A stretch of 24,133 nt of DNA from CAYJVP01 sp964373615 (GCA_964373615.1 CAYJVP010000003.1:1-24133), one strand, 5' to 3'. Positions 6,372-14,236 are shown, counted from the stretch's first letter. Program-made: numbers and translations. Notes: generated from the letters alone by a model not told the origin.

Positions 6372-6385
6372 GATGGGGATCGAAC
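6372..6385 (-). repeat. Inverted copy of the tRNA-Cys T-arm
   Basis: GATGGGGATCGAAC is the exact reverse complement of tRNA positions 6306-6319 (T loop plus 3' T stem), 14/14, lying just past the terminator. The flanking sequence does not complete a tRNA on the minus strand. Confidence 0.7.
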
Positions 6386-6471
6386 GGAGGAGGTTGGGGG
6401 GACGCCTGGTCCCCCACTTATGTTGGGGGAGGCTCACGGAGATACTCACGAAACCTCTAAAAACAAATACG

Positions 6472-6501
6472 ACGATTTTGACGCGATCGCGTCAAAATCG
6501 T
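6472..6501. repeat. Perfect 30-bp palindrome centred on GCGATCGC
   Basis: The two 15-bp arms (ACGATTTTGACGCGA and its complement) are exactly complementary with no loop. There is no adjacent U-tract on either strand, so a simple terminator is unlikely. Possible roles are a dimeric-protein operator, a recombination site, or the core of the degenerate repeat element that surrounds it. Confidence 0.8.
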
Positions 6502-6530
6502 TCATTTGGCTTTTTGAAGATTTACCGATC

Positions 6531-6567
6531 AGGATCTCTGAAAAACTGATGGATGTTCGTTTCCGCC
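6531..6567 (+). repeat. Second copy of the MITE right end
   Basis: Compared with the reverse complement of 5115-5150, about 33 of 36 positions match, including the identical cores CTCTGAAAAACTGATGGAT and TTCGTTTCCGC (one internal mismatch between them). It is a solo end; no good partner TIR is visible within this gap. Confidence 0.75.
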
Positions 6568-6655
6568 CACGCTGCGAATTTTGGTCAGGTCGGGATCTGG
6601 GAATCATCATCCGCCCAATTCCAGTATCCAGACCCCCGTCCATACCCCGTCCACC

Positions 6656-8197
6656 TTAAAATTGCAACTTCCACCATCCTGCGCGAATGATGCGATACGC
6701 GCCGTCGCCTCCCTCACCCAAATCGACCTCGTCTTCTTCCACGATAAAATCATGCGCAACGAACAAACGATCTCCCCACAGAGCCATGTGCGCGTTGCGC
6801 CCACCAACGAGCGGCTCCCCATCATTTGGTCGCACACTGTAATCAGCCGCAAAAATCGTTCCAACGACTTTTTCGATCCCCTTCAAAGCCATCACGAACA
6901 CCTTTCCAGCATCCGTGGCATAGCCTGTGGTTTCTCCTTCTCGCTGCGGGAGTCTCTGAATCTGCTGATAGGGGATAAGAAACACCTGATCCTCAAGCTC
7001 AAGCACGCGAGAAGGATGAAAATCATGTGGCGTTCCATTGATGGTCAGCTGTACGATTCTCAAGAGCTCCCATTGATCATCATAGGAAAGCAAATAAAGT
7101 TCATCGCCTCTGCCTGATCCAGCATTGGTGATAGGATTCTTGCCGTTTGAGAAAACATAAAACCCACCGTTCGTAAGTGGGTGTAGCCCCATGTGCGTAT
7201 CGAGCGTTAACTGTTTTGCGTCCAGCTCTTGGGCGCGGACAAGCTGCAAATTCACATCCAGCTCACGCAAAATAGGAACCGTCCGATCAAGAACACTCGC
7301 TCCCTCACCTGGCACAAGGGTTGTTAAAAGATAATACCCCACAAGTTCTTCTTGAGATGTTTCTGTCTCTTCCACTCCTTGCTCTACGCCCTCTACGGCT
7401 TCTACGGCCTGCTCTGCCGCATACTTCCCCACCAACATCACACCCACTCCCGTCTCCGAGGGAGCCAACCATTCAAGGAAGACGGCCTCTCCAATCATCT
7501 GCCACTCAAGGTCAAAAGAAGCGAGCAGAAGGCGTGGCACACTTTCTTCAAGAACAGTGGCGGCAATGGTATATCCGGTCGCCGTCACAACAATGCTCGC
7601 ATCAATGAAATCATACGTCGTGACCACGGCGTGTTCTTCAAAGGATTCCATCGTGTGGAAATCATGAATGAGAACGGTTTGGAACAGCGCGCGTCGCCCA
7701 TCCTCCGCAAGATGCGTCTGGTACAGCTCAAGCACATCTTCTTTTGCAATCAATTCCACAACCGTGCCTTCTGTATCCTCTGTGCGAAGAATATCGTAAT
7801 TATCAGAGGTCGAAACTGCCCTCACATCTGTAAACTCACTCACCACGACACGCTCCTCTGGAATATAACGATACTCAAGCGCTTCTCCGTCAATGGAGGT
7901 ATACGTGACTGACTCGTATGGAAAGTAGGCTTCCTTAATGTAAAAACCAACCAGAACGGTCGCAGAAAAAAACCCAAAAAAAACTACCATCCCTCGAAAA
8001 ATCAGCTGGCGCGTGGTGAGAGGATCGGGTGGAGCAATTTTATTCAAAAGTTGTGCGATTTCTCTCCAGCGAATTTCAACTTGCAAACAATCAAATTCAA
8101 GCATTTTGCCGCTCCGGCAATCCTCCCGCAGTTGTTCCATGAGCGCCATCTCAGACTTGATGGCTCTACGCAAAATACGACGTTTTCGACCGAACAT
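6656..8197 (-). CDS. Single-pass membrane protein with large extracellular domain, unknown
   Basis: 513 aa. A basic cytoplasmic N-terminus (MFGRKRRILRRAIK) and a short helical segment are followed by one membrane span at about 71-91 (MVVFFGFFSATVLVGFYIK). The remaining ~420 residues should lie outside the cell. They are beta-rich, with several repeats of strand-turn pattern ending in short 'GDRLFVAHD'-like phrases, suggesting a propeller-like fold, but I do not recognise a family. A low-complexity acidic stretch near 265-285 (EAVEGVEQGVEETETSQEE) looks like a linker. ATG 8197 was chosen because a TATACT box lies 9 nt upstream; a TTG at 8218 would place the start upstream of that box. It has its own promoter and lies downstream of the other surface genes. 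Confidence 0.75.
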   Translation of the reverse strand: MFGRKRRILRRAIKSEMALMEQLREDCRSGKMLEFDCLQVEIRWREIAQLLNKIAPPDPLTTRQLIFRGMVVFFGFFSATVLVGFYIKEAYFPYESVTYTSIDGEALEYRYIPEERVVVSEFTDVRAVSTSDNYDILRTEDTEGTVVELIAKEDVLELYQTHLAEDGRRALFQTVLIHDFHTMESFEEHAVVTTYDFIDASIVVTATGYTIAATVLEESVPRLLLASFDLEWQMIGEAVFLEWLAPSETGVGVMLVGKYAAEQAVEAVEGVEQGVEETETSQEELVGYYLLTTLVPGEGASVLDRTVPILRELDVNLQLVRAQELDAKQLTLDTHMGLHPLTNGGFYVFSNGKNPITNAGSGRGDELYLLSYDDQWELLRIVQLTINGTPHDFHPSRVLELEDQVFLIPYQQIQRLPQREGETTGYATDAGKVFVMALKGIEKVVGTIFAADYSVRPNDGEPLVGGRNAHMALWGDRLFVAHDFIVEEDEVDLGEGGDGAYRIIRAGWWKLQF

Positions 8198-8206
8198 AGT
8201 GGAAAC

Positions 8207-8212
8207 AGTATA
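8207..8212 (-). promoter_or_regulatory. -10 box for the 8197 gene, leaderless
   Basis: TATACT on the minus strand ends 9 nt before the ATG at 8197. No clear -35 is present, since the upstream DNA is the terminator of the preceding gene. No RBS fits in the 9 nt. Confidence 0.4.
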
Positions 8213-8217
8213 ACACA

Positions 8218-8245
8218 AAACGACCCCGCGAAAGCAGGGTCGTTT
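8218..8245 (-). terminator. Terminator after the small secreted protein gene
   Basis: A 9-bp stem, AAACGACCC (8218-8226) with GGGTCGTTT (8237-8245), is capped by an inner GC/GC pair and a GAAA tetraloop. On the minus strand the stem ends in TTTT. It lies about 18 nt after the stop of the 8263 gene and may act in both directions. Confidence 0.75.
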
Positions 8246-8262
8246 CTTTCTTCTATCAACTC

Positions 8263-9471
8263 TTAGTACACAGGCACCACGATGTATTGAAGTTCTGCTG
8301 TGTAAGATCCAGCTGGTTGCAAAGCAGAAGTTTCTGTATCGAATTCCACCACACAGGTGTCACCTGTTGTGGCAGCGGTATTCTTACAAGCTAGCCCTGT
8401 GGTGACTGGGGCTGCGCTCGAGGCAGGACCAGTTGGAACACCGGCAAAGTTATCAGCATTCGAGAACACATCGGTGTCATTTGATGTGTATCCAAAGTGT
8501 CCATGGGTGTTCTCATTTTGAGCGCTCACGGCTGGTGCGGTCCAAGCAGTTGCCGCAGCATCGTCAATGCGCGTTCCATCCTTGAACTGGTCAATGTCAT
8601 CAGAACCAGCGGTCAAATTGCCATTCTGTACCACAAACAAGCTGTAACCACTGGGAGCATTGGTGGCAATCGTGAGAGTTTGACAGGTTTGATGACGTAC
8701 AAGAGGCTCAACCGTGCCAAACGGGATCGTCGTTGCCGTTGACGCCGCGCCAGTATTGTTGGTGCGTGGACCTGTTCCAACACAGTTACCTGCACTAGCC
8801 ACTCCAGCAATACTAAACGTGAGGACGGTATTGACCGTTGCGCTCACGCTTTGAGCGTCTTGAATGGCCACCCGCGAAGAACCCGTGTCCTGCACAGTAC
8901 CCGCACCGTTTTGCGTCTCAACAGACACATCGTAAATATCTGCTGTGCCGGCTGCGGCTGATTTGGCAGGATTGGTAATTTTGTCGTTAATAACATCCAC
9001 GGTCACGGCTGTACCAGCGGCCAGAGTCGCTGCGGACGTCACGTTGGTAAGGTCGATATCAATGGTGATCGTATCGGCGGCGGCAGATCCACCAGAGCTA
9101 CTTTCCGTAACACCATCAGCGGTCACAATAGCGCCACCTGTTGGCAATCCTCCGATCGTAATATCAGCATTCACAAGACCGGCGGCAATAGCAAATGGAT
9201 CCGGACTTGCAAATGGGAATCGCAGAACAAATTTTGCGTCAATGTCGTTATCCGTGGTGTTACCAGTAATCGCCGTGGCGGTCGTGAAAGCAAACCGCCA
9301 GTTACCAGCCGTCGATGGTTTAGAGTCGCCCAGAGTAATACTGTAAGCCGTAAGCTCTGCCGCACTCGCCGGCGGAATAGAACCGAGCAGGGAGAGAACG
9401 AGGCTCAATCCTACAAGCACATAGAGCACTTTTCGGCTCATGCGAAATGCTTGGATTGCAATGTGTCGCAT
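8263..9471 (-). CDS. Small secreted modular surface protein with WxL-like C-domain
   Basis: 402 aa, exported. A signal peptide covers 1-38 (hydrophobic VLYVLVGLSLVLSLLG, cleavage after PASA). Residues ~40-208 form a beta-rich domain that resembles the N-terminal domain of the 15754-17859 protein, both ending in a 'GxxxxIQDA' phrase. Residues 247-402 are a second domain shared with the last 155 residues of the 11220-14225 protein, starting TTIPFG, then TNAxxGY, FGY, and ending in a P-[VF]-Y tail. Four cysteines (C230, C263, C362, C373) could form two extracellular disulphides. M11 (9441) is an alternative start. It follows the DUF916-like gene by 45 nt, probably in one transcript, and is followed by a terminator. 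No enzymatic motif is seen; a structural surface role is inferred. Confidence 0.75.
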   Translation of the reverse strand: MRHIAIQAFRMSRKVLYVLVGLSLVLSLLGSIPPASAAELTAYSITLGDSKPSTAGNWRFAFTTATAITGNTTDNDIDAKFVLRFPFASPDPFAIAAGLVNADITIGGLPTGGAIVTADGVTESSSGGSAAADTITIDIDLTNVTSAATLAAGTAVTVDVINDKITNPAKSAAAGTADIYDVSVETQNGAGTVQDTGSSRVAIQDAQSVSATVNTVLTFSIAGVASAGNCVGTGPRTNNTGAASTATTIPFGTVEPLVRHQTCQTLTIATNAPSGYSLFVVQNGNLTAGSDDIDQFKDGTRIDDAAATAWTAPAVSAQNENTHGHFGYTSNDTDVFSNADNFAGVPTGPASSAAPVTTGLACKNTAATTGDTCVVEFDTETSALQPAGSYTAELQYIVVPVY

Positions 9472-9492
9472 AGAAATCTTATTAGTTAAGAA

Positions 9493-9508
9493 GAATTATG
9501 GCCTCCTT
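9493..9508 (-). promoter_or_regulatory. Leader motif AAGGAGGnnATAATTC, copy 1
   Basis: AAGGAGGCCATAATTC lies in the 45-nt gap before the 9471 start. The SD-like core is over 30 nt from the ATG, too far to place a ribosome there directly. A second copy with 14/16 identity precedes the 10458 gene at a very similar distance. Confidence 0.5.
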
Positions 9509-9516
9509 GCCTCCAC

Positions 9517-10458
9517 TTATTTAACCGTACCCTTCTTTCGACCGACCAAAAGGGCAAGGGCTAACAATACAGCAAGGACTCCCAGTCCACCAGCCACAAG
9601 CGATATGAGAGAGGAATCCCCAATCACCGCAAAGCTGATAGCCGGCGCACTCAACACTTCACCTGAACCATAGCTCACGATTGCCACGGCACTGTAAGCT
9701 CCTGGCAAGAGAGCCTTATCAGAAGTCACCGTGAAAGCACGAGTACTATTTGGCAACACGACTGAACCAGCCGCATTCAAAGCAACCTCATCTACTTTTA
9801 CACCCTTGCGGTACACTTCCACAACCCCTGTTGGAGAAACGTGTGTGTTTCCGCTATTGCTCACGCGAATGGTGAACTCGACATCTTCGCCTGCATTCAA
9901 GCGAGAACGAGGCGTTGAGAATTCGGCAATCGAGGCGCTCTCAACAACATTTCCCGAAATGTTCACAAGAAAATTCGCACCAATGGCCGTTGTGACGGCG
10001 GCGCCAGATCCTGAAACGTTATCTGCGGCTGCTGTATAGGCGAACACGCTCGCATAGTGCCCACCAGCACTTGCATTGCGTGGAACGTCGATGGTGACGG
10101 TCACATTCTGTGATGCTCCTCCAGCAAGGTCGAAAGAACCTGGAGCAAGTGTCATCCAGTCTGCCAAACCACCTGTCCCTTTAGGCAGATAAGAAGCGCC
10201 GCCCTCTTCACCGCTGGCAACAAAATTATTTGCGGTAAGAGTAATAGAAGCCGATGCAGAACCTTCGTTCGTGATCGTGAGCGAACGGGTAACTTGTTCG
10301 CCTCCGGACAGAGTTAATTCTGTGTTAGGTGGCGCCACAGAAAGACCTGCTTGCCCAGTTTGTTGGGCGCTCGCGGGAACCGCGAAGGATGCCATGATGA
10401 GTGAAAACATCACGGCACACACGGCTAAGAGCCATCCGCTCTCTCGTGCTTTTATCAT
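9517..10458 (-). CDS. DUF916/WxLIP-like membrane-anchored surface protein
   Basis: 313 aa. A signal peptide is at 1-31 (cleavage after PASA). Two beta-sandwich domains follow, about 37-170 and 175-278. A membrane helix at about 284-305 ends in a short basic tail (GRKKGTVK), so the protein faces outward and is anchored at its C-terminus. The first domain opens GLSVAPPNTELTLSGGEQV and contains VTVTIDVPRNASAGGHYAS (119-137). That layout resembles DUF916, the peptidoglycan-binding domain of WxL-interacting proteins in Gram-positive bacteria, followed by a DUF3324-like domain and one membrane span. The match is by pattern only. Start ATG 10458 is the sole in-frame option (a TAA lies 4 codons upstream). 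It is promoted at 10538-10566 and is followed by the small secreted protein, its possible partner. Confidence 0.7.
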   Translation of the reverse strand: MIKARESGWLLAVCAVMFSLIMASFAVPASAQQTGQAGLSVAPPNTELTLSGGEQVTRSLTITNEGSASASITLTANNFVASGEEGGASYLPKGTGGLADWMTLAPGSFDLAGGASQNVTVTIDVPRNASAGGHYASVFAYTAAADNVSGSGAAVTTAIGANFLVNISGNVVESASIAEFSTPRSRLNAGEDVEFTIRVSNSGNTHVSPTGVVEVYRKGVKVDEVALNAAGSVVLPNSTRAFTVTSDKALLPGAYSAVAIVSYGSGEVLSAPAISFAVIGDSSLISLVAGGLGVLAVLLALALLVGRKKGTVK

Positions 10459-10478
10459 ATAGGGTGCTTAAAACTAAT

Positions 10479-10494
10479 GAATTATTTCCTCCTT
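10479..10494 (-). promoter_or_regulatory. Leader motif AAGGAGGnnATAATTC, copy 2
   Basis: AAGGAGGAAATAATTC lies in the ~70-nt leader of the 10458 gene, with its GGAGG about 29 nt from the ATG and no in-frame canonical start closer. The copy at 9493-9508 matches at 14 of 16 positions. Confidence 0.5.
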
Positions 10495-10537
10495 TACCCC
10501 CGCAACAAAAATTACGAGAGTAGGAATGATTGTGGAT

Positions 10538-10566
10538 ATCATATCAAAAAAATGCAACGTTTTCAA
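10538..10566 (-). promoter_or_regulatory. Sigma70-like promoter of the DUF916-like operon
   Basis: TTGAAA (10566-10561) and TATGAT (10543-10538) on the minus strand are 17 nt apart, each matching 5/6. Transcription should start near 10531, giving a ~72-nt leader to the 10458 gene. The promoter lies directly after the 10599 stop and separates the lower two-gene unit from the upper surface operon. Confidence 0.65.
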
Positions 10567-10598
10567 TGGGTAGGCGATAGGGGGTGTGGACAACTGGT

Positions 10599-11195
10599 TT
10601 AATCGCGATCAAAAAACCTCTGGACAAGCCAACGTTTGAATGAAACATAACGGATGTAAAACGCATTCAAGAATCTCTGAAATCGATCCGGATCTCTTGA
10701 AAATGTTTCAGTTTCAGCTCCAATGACGACCTTTCTGATGAGGGGAATGGACACGGGGCTTACGATTGAAACAGAAAACGAGGTTTCAGATAATTGGTCT
10801 GCGTCATCTGTTGGAGTAAACGAGAGATTGAGTGTGCTGGACTCTTCCGAACCAACATCTTCAAGACGCCACTCAACAAACTGACCTAAGGCTGACCCGT
10901 GCGTGGTGATGGTGCCCTTTTGCTGAGTGCCTCCATGGTAGGTAAGCGCGTTAGGATAGAGCACAAAGACAGAAACACGCTCTGCACTCAGTCCGCCAGA
11001 ATTCACGAGGGTGACGCCGATCTGATACTCGCCTTCACGTTCTTGAACCAAAATATGTGAGGTTGAAAAGTCAGCCTTGGCCACGACCGCACTCACTCCT
11101 GCGGTTTCTGTGGCGGAGAAAAGCGGTGGTGGCAACAGGAGAAAAAAACTGATGAAGATGATAGCAAAACGTCGCGTCATAATGGGGAACGTCAT
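10599..11195 (-). CDS. Small secreted beta-sandwich protein with basic C-terminal helix
   Basis: 198 aa. A signal peptide lies at about 1-28 (FAIIFISFFLLLPPPLFSA). The mature part, about 40-150, is one Ig-like/DUF11-like beta-sandwich (LVNSGGLSAERVSVFVLYP; TLNLSFTPTDDADQ). The last ~32 residues form an unusual Arg/Lys/aromatic segment (RFQRFLNAFYIRYVSFKRWLVQRFFDRD) that is amphipathic rather than a full membrane span. It might lie along the membrane or a charged wall polymer. Start could be 11195 or 11180; neither has a clear RBS, so coupling to the upstream gene (25 nt away) is likely. Function unknown; context places it with the surface operon. Confidence 0.7.
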   Translation of the reverse strand: MTFPIMTRRFAIIFISFFLLLPPPLFSATETAGVSAVVAKADFSTSHILVQEREGEYQIGVTLVNSGGLSAERVSVFVLYPNALTYHGGTQQKGTITTHGSALGQFVEWRLEDVGSEESSTLNLSFTPTDDADQLSETSFSVSIVSPVSIPLIRKVVIGAETETFSRDPDRFQRFLNAFYIRYVSFKRWLVQRFFDRD

Positions 11196-11219
11196 AAGGG
11201 GAAAGAGATCTTGATGAAC

Positions 11220-14200
11220 TCAATAAAAAGGAATCGCAATGAACATCAAATCATTCAAGACAAAATTTCCTGAATCTTGGAGCGCGGCTACCTCTATGCG
11301 GAACACCACGTCCGTTGTCTCGCTTGTCACAGGAATCGAAGAATAGGCGACCTCATAGAGACCAAACGCCGTACTTTCCACCTTGCTCCAGGTGTTATCG
11401 GCAAGGAATCGATTGGCGGCTCCATTGACCGTGGAGAGAGAGTCGTCCCCCGCATGGTAGCCAAAAGCGCCGTTTTCACTTCCCTGCGCGGACACGATAA
11501 ACCCCCAAGGCGCAGGACTCGCATTTGTGCCGTTCATCGGGGCAACGGTGTCCGCGCCTGAGGCTAAAACGGGAGCGCGACTGCGCATCAACATCCGATA
11601 TCCGTCAGTGGCGTTGGTGGTGACGGAAAGCCGCACCGCCGCTTCCTTTTTTTGAAACAAAGGGACGACTCCAAAAGGAATCGTTGTTGCGGTCGTGCCC
11701 ACGTCTGTGGTGATGCCCTCGGTCACCGTTCCGCTTGGCAGTCCGCTGACAGTAAAGGAAAGTGTTTGCGACTCGGTGGTGAGACTCGGATACGTTTTCC
11801 CTGTGTTGATGGGCACGGGAATCCCTTTGGTCACATTGTAGGCTCGAAAATAATATGTTTTCCCTGCGCGCGCGGCTGCATGTTTGATGGTGAACTCCAT
11901 TTCCATCACAGAACTTGCCGCAGGGCTGAGCGTCGTTGAGGACGTGCTTATTTCATTGTGTGTGCCATTGGACGTTGAATCGGTGAGCACACGAGTGGTG
12001 ATCGCCGCGTTATCCGCATCCACTCCGTCCCCGTAGCACCAAATGGAATTCACCTGACACGACGCGATCGACACAAGGTCATTCACGTCGCTTGAAAAGT
12101 CAGACGTGCGAGAATATTGAACTTTGAATTTCTGATTGGCGCCGGCAACGCCGGCGGTATCGGCAAGCGTCATGCGCAGTTTTACAATATTCTGGTGCAC
12201 GAGTCCTGTGGGCGCAACATTTTCTGCGGCAAGAGCGCTCGTGGGAGTTTCGTTGCCTTCATCGTTGTACCAGCGCCAATTTTGCGACTGGGCGCGGTAG
12301 CCGGAAGTTATCAACTGTGGATACACGGGATACTGCGCGAATTCAAACCCTTCAGCATCCACCATGCGAAAACAATAATTCGTCTCGGGCGCGGCTCCGT
12401 TGTCTTGAATAAGCCAGTCGTATTCAACATTCTCCCCCACAAGCCCTTCATAAGGATTCAAAGCGGAATCATTTGCCTCCTCGTACGTTCCCGCATGGTT
12501 TGAGCTACTCAAGAGCAAAGCCCCAGCGGCCGGTGGATCTGTGGAGAGCGCTGTGCCATCTGCCGGGGTTCCATTAAATCCACGCCAAATCGCCCCGCTT
12601 CCTATGGCGCCAACGTCCGTCCAATCCAGCTCGGCAATCACCGCACAGGTACTCACGAGGGGTGAAAACTGCAACTTAAACGACTGCTCGTTTTCAACCA
12701 ATTTTTCCACCTGAATTTTCAGCGCTATGCGCAGCCGCAGTCGTTCACTGGTGGCGGGCGGAAGCTTGTCAAATGCAATGGCCGTATTTTCTCCAAGGTT
12801 GACGCTTCCCGCTGGCCATGGATCTGTTGGGGTGATCTGATCATTATCCACGTACCACCGGTAGGTTTCCTGACGTATCCCTGAAGAAGTATCATCCCAG
12901 AAAAAATCAAACGATTCGGTATTGGCGGAAGAGATACCAACGACCACAGAGGTAAACGTGGTGGCCCATGCGCCTGCACTCCAGCGACGAGAAGATAAAT
13001 CTCCGCCAATATCAAGGGCGAGCAACATCAACTGATTGCTCTTGGCATCCGGCTGCAATTGCAACCAATGAATTTTCTGGTTCAGTTCTCCTGTTTCCTG
13101 CGTCACGGCGGAAAATCCCCCTGCAGATGTCCAGCTTCGCCAAGAAAGCGCCTTCCCGTTTGGAGATTTCTTTCCAAAAACAAACATGGCCTTTCCTGTA
13201 TATTTTTCCCAAGCCGTATCCACGTTGCGACGGTCAATCTGGTCCGTCGCGACGGCCGCAGGTCGCGTTTCCCAACTTGCCCCATTCCAGACACCAAATT
13301 GAATATTTTCTCCAGCATCATTCCAAATCACAGACACATTATTTTGCCCAAACAGCCGATCTGCTGAAGCAGACAACCAAGAAGCATTGCTTCCAATACC
13401 GGAATACGCAATCAACTCTGATTGCCAGGATGTGGTGAACTTCCGATAGCGAATTTCTTGCGCTGCCGTACCCCAAACAACCATGGTATCTCCCGTTGTT
13501 CGCTCATACACGACCCCGGCAACGTCTGAAGTCACCTGCGCGGGATTGGTCGTCATTTGCACCTGATCGGTCCAGGCGCCATTATTCCATCGCATGGCAT
13601 GCAATTTGCCGCCGGAAGTCGTCACAATAATGGTAATATCATTGCGTCTGGAATTCACATACGGCGGTCGAGAAACAGCCTGAACAAAATACGGCGCGCT
13701 ATCAAGAGCCGTACCCGCGTTTAATTCCGCAGACCAGCTCACCCCGTCCCATTTGCGATACTTGAGCTGGCTTGTGGAATCTCCATAGATAACAATCCCC
13801 ACACCTGAAAACTGCTCATACGCGACGTCGAATGTGCGATTATTGGTGCTCGTAAGATTCACGTTCCATTCCGAACTCCATGTGCTCCCGTTCCAGCGTT
13901 GAATGTAGAGCGTACTCGAACCGCCTCCCATCACGCCAGCGATTTTTTCGTCGCGCAAACGAGGAATCCCTTGCATGCGTACCCATCGCACAGCATCGGT
14001 GGCATTCCCCGCCACTTCTGTGCCAAACGACGAACCGTTCCACAGTTTGTAGGAAGGGAATGAATTCCCGGTTTTTCCGTACAGCACCATCCCCTCTGTG
14101 GTCACGGCTGCCTGGGCTTCATGTGGAACAAAAATGGGAGGCACGAAAAACGAAAGCCAGGATGGACTTCCCATGACACTCACTGCCAGAAGAAAAACAA

Positions 14201-14225
14201 TGATGATGTTCCTCACGATTCGCAT
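11220..14225 (-). CDS. Large secreted beta-propeller surface protein with WxL-like C-domain
   Basis: 1001 aa. ATG 14225 is preferred over 14231 because AAGGA lies 8-9 nt upstream of it. A signal peptide is at 1-39 (cleavage after EAQA). Residues ~40-440 hold eight ~50-residue repeats carrying 'WNGxxW' or a variant (near 62, 111, 159, 213, 264, 313, 364 and 415), typical of a beta-propeller built of YD/kelch-like blades. Two copies of a 'YRWYxD..PT..A' module follow (about 454-520 and 640-720), each ending '..QYS/QFS'. Residues ~847-1001 are the domain shared with the 8263 protein (TTIPFG ... TNATDGY ... FGY ... IPFY). It has no membrane helix of its own. A binding or adhesion role is inferred; no catalytic motif is seen. 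Confidence 0.8.
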   Translation of the reverse strand: MRIVRNIIIVFLLAVSVMGSPSWLSFFVPPIFVPHEAQAAVTTEGMVLYGKTGNSFPSYKLWNGSSFGTEVAGNATDAVRWVRMQGIPRLRDEKIAGVMGGGSSTLYIQRWNGSTWSSEWNVNLTSTNNRTFDVAYEQFSGVGIVIYGDSTSQLKYRKWDGVSWSAELNAGTALDSAPYFVQAVSRPPYVNSRRNDITIIVTTSGGKLHAMRWNNGAWTDQVQMTTNPAQVTSDVAGVVYERTTGDTMVVWGTAAQEIRYRKFTTSWQSELIAYSGIGSNASWLSASADRLFGQNNVSVIWNDAGENIQFGVWNGASWETRPAAVATDQIDRRNVDTAWEKYTGKAMFVFGKKSPNGKALSWRSWTSAGGFSAVTQETGELNQKIHWLQLQPDAKSNQLMLLALDIGGDLSSRRWSAGAWATTFTSVVVGISSANTESFDFFWDDTSSGIRQETYRWYVDNDQITPTDPWPAGSVNLGENTAIAFDKLPPATSERLRLRIALKIQVEKLVENEQSFKLQFSPLVSTCAVIAELDWTDVGAIGSGAIWRGFNGTPADGTALSTDPPAAGALLLSSSNHAGTYEEANDSALNPYEGLVGENVEYDWLIQDNGAAPETNYCFRMVDAEGFEFAQYPVYPQLITSGYRAQSQNWRWYNDEGNETPTSALAAENVAPTGLVHQNIVKLRMTLADTAGVAGANQKFKVQYSRTSDFSSDVNDLVSIASCQVNSIWCYGDGVDADNAAITTRVLTDSTSNGTHNEISTSSTTLSPAASSVMEMEFTIKHAAARAGKTYYFRAYNVTKGIPVPINTGKTYPSLTTESQTLSFTVSGLPSGTVTEGITTDVGTTATTIPFGVVPLFQKKEAAVRLSVTTNATDGYRMLMRSRAPVLASGADTVAPMNGTNASPAPWGFIVSAQGSENGAFGYHAGDDSLSTVNGAANRFLADNTWSKVESTAFGLYEVAYSSIPVTSETTDVVFRIEVAALQDSGNFVLNDLMFIAIPFY

Positions 14226-14236
14226 AAACATGTTCC

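Larger units (their letters stand above)
6386..6655. other. Gene-free stretch with hairpins and repeat remnants
   Basis: No credible gene lies between the tRNA terminator and the surface-protein stop at 6656. The stretch holds a G/C-tract hairpin (CCCCCA/TGGGGG, 6411-6429), a degenerate repeat end (ACCTCTAAAAAC, about 6454-6465), a perfect 30-bp palindrome and a second MITE end at 6531. After the stop codon of the 6656 gene no T-tract terminator is visible on the minus strand. Confidence 0.5.

Noticed and set aside
6366..6450. A second tRNA on the minus strand suggested by the T-arm-like GTTCGATCCCCATC
   Set aside because: The 5' half of the T stem, the anticodon arm and the acceptor stem cannot be formed from the flanking sequence.
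9493..10494. CATAAT/AATAAT in the two leader motifs as -10 boxes
   Set aside because: A much better promoter (TTGAAA-17-TATGAT) lies upstream of the 10458 gene, and no -35 fits the inner boxes, so the motif is kept as an unexplained leader element.
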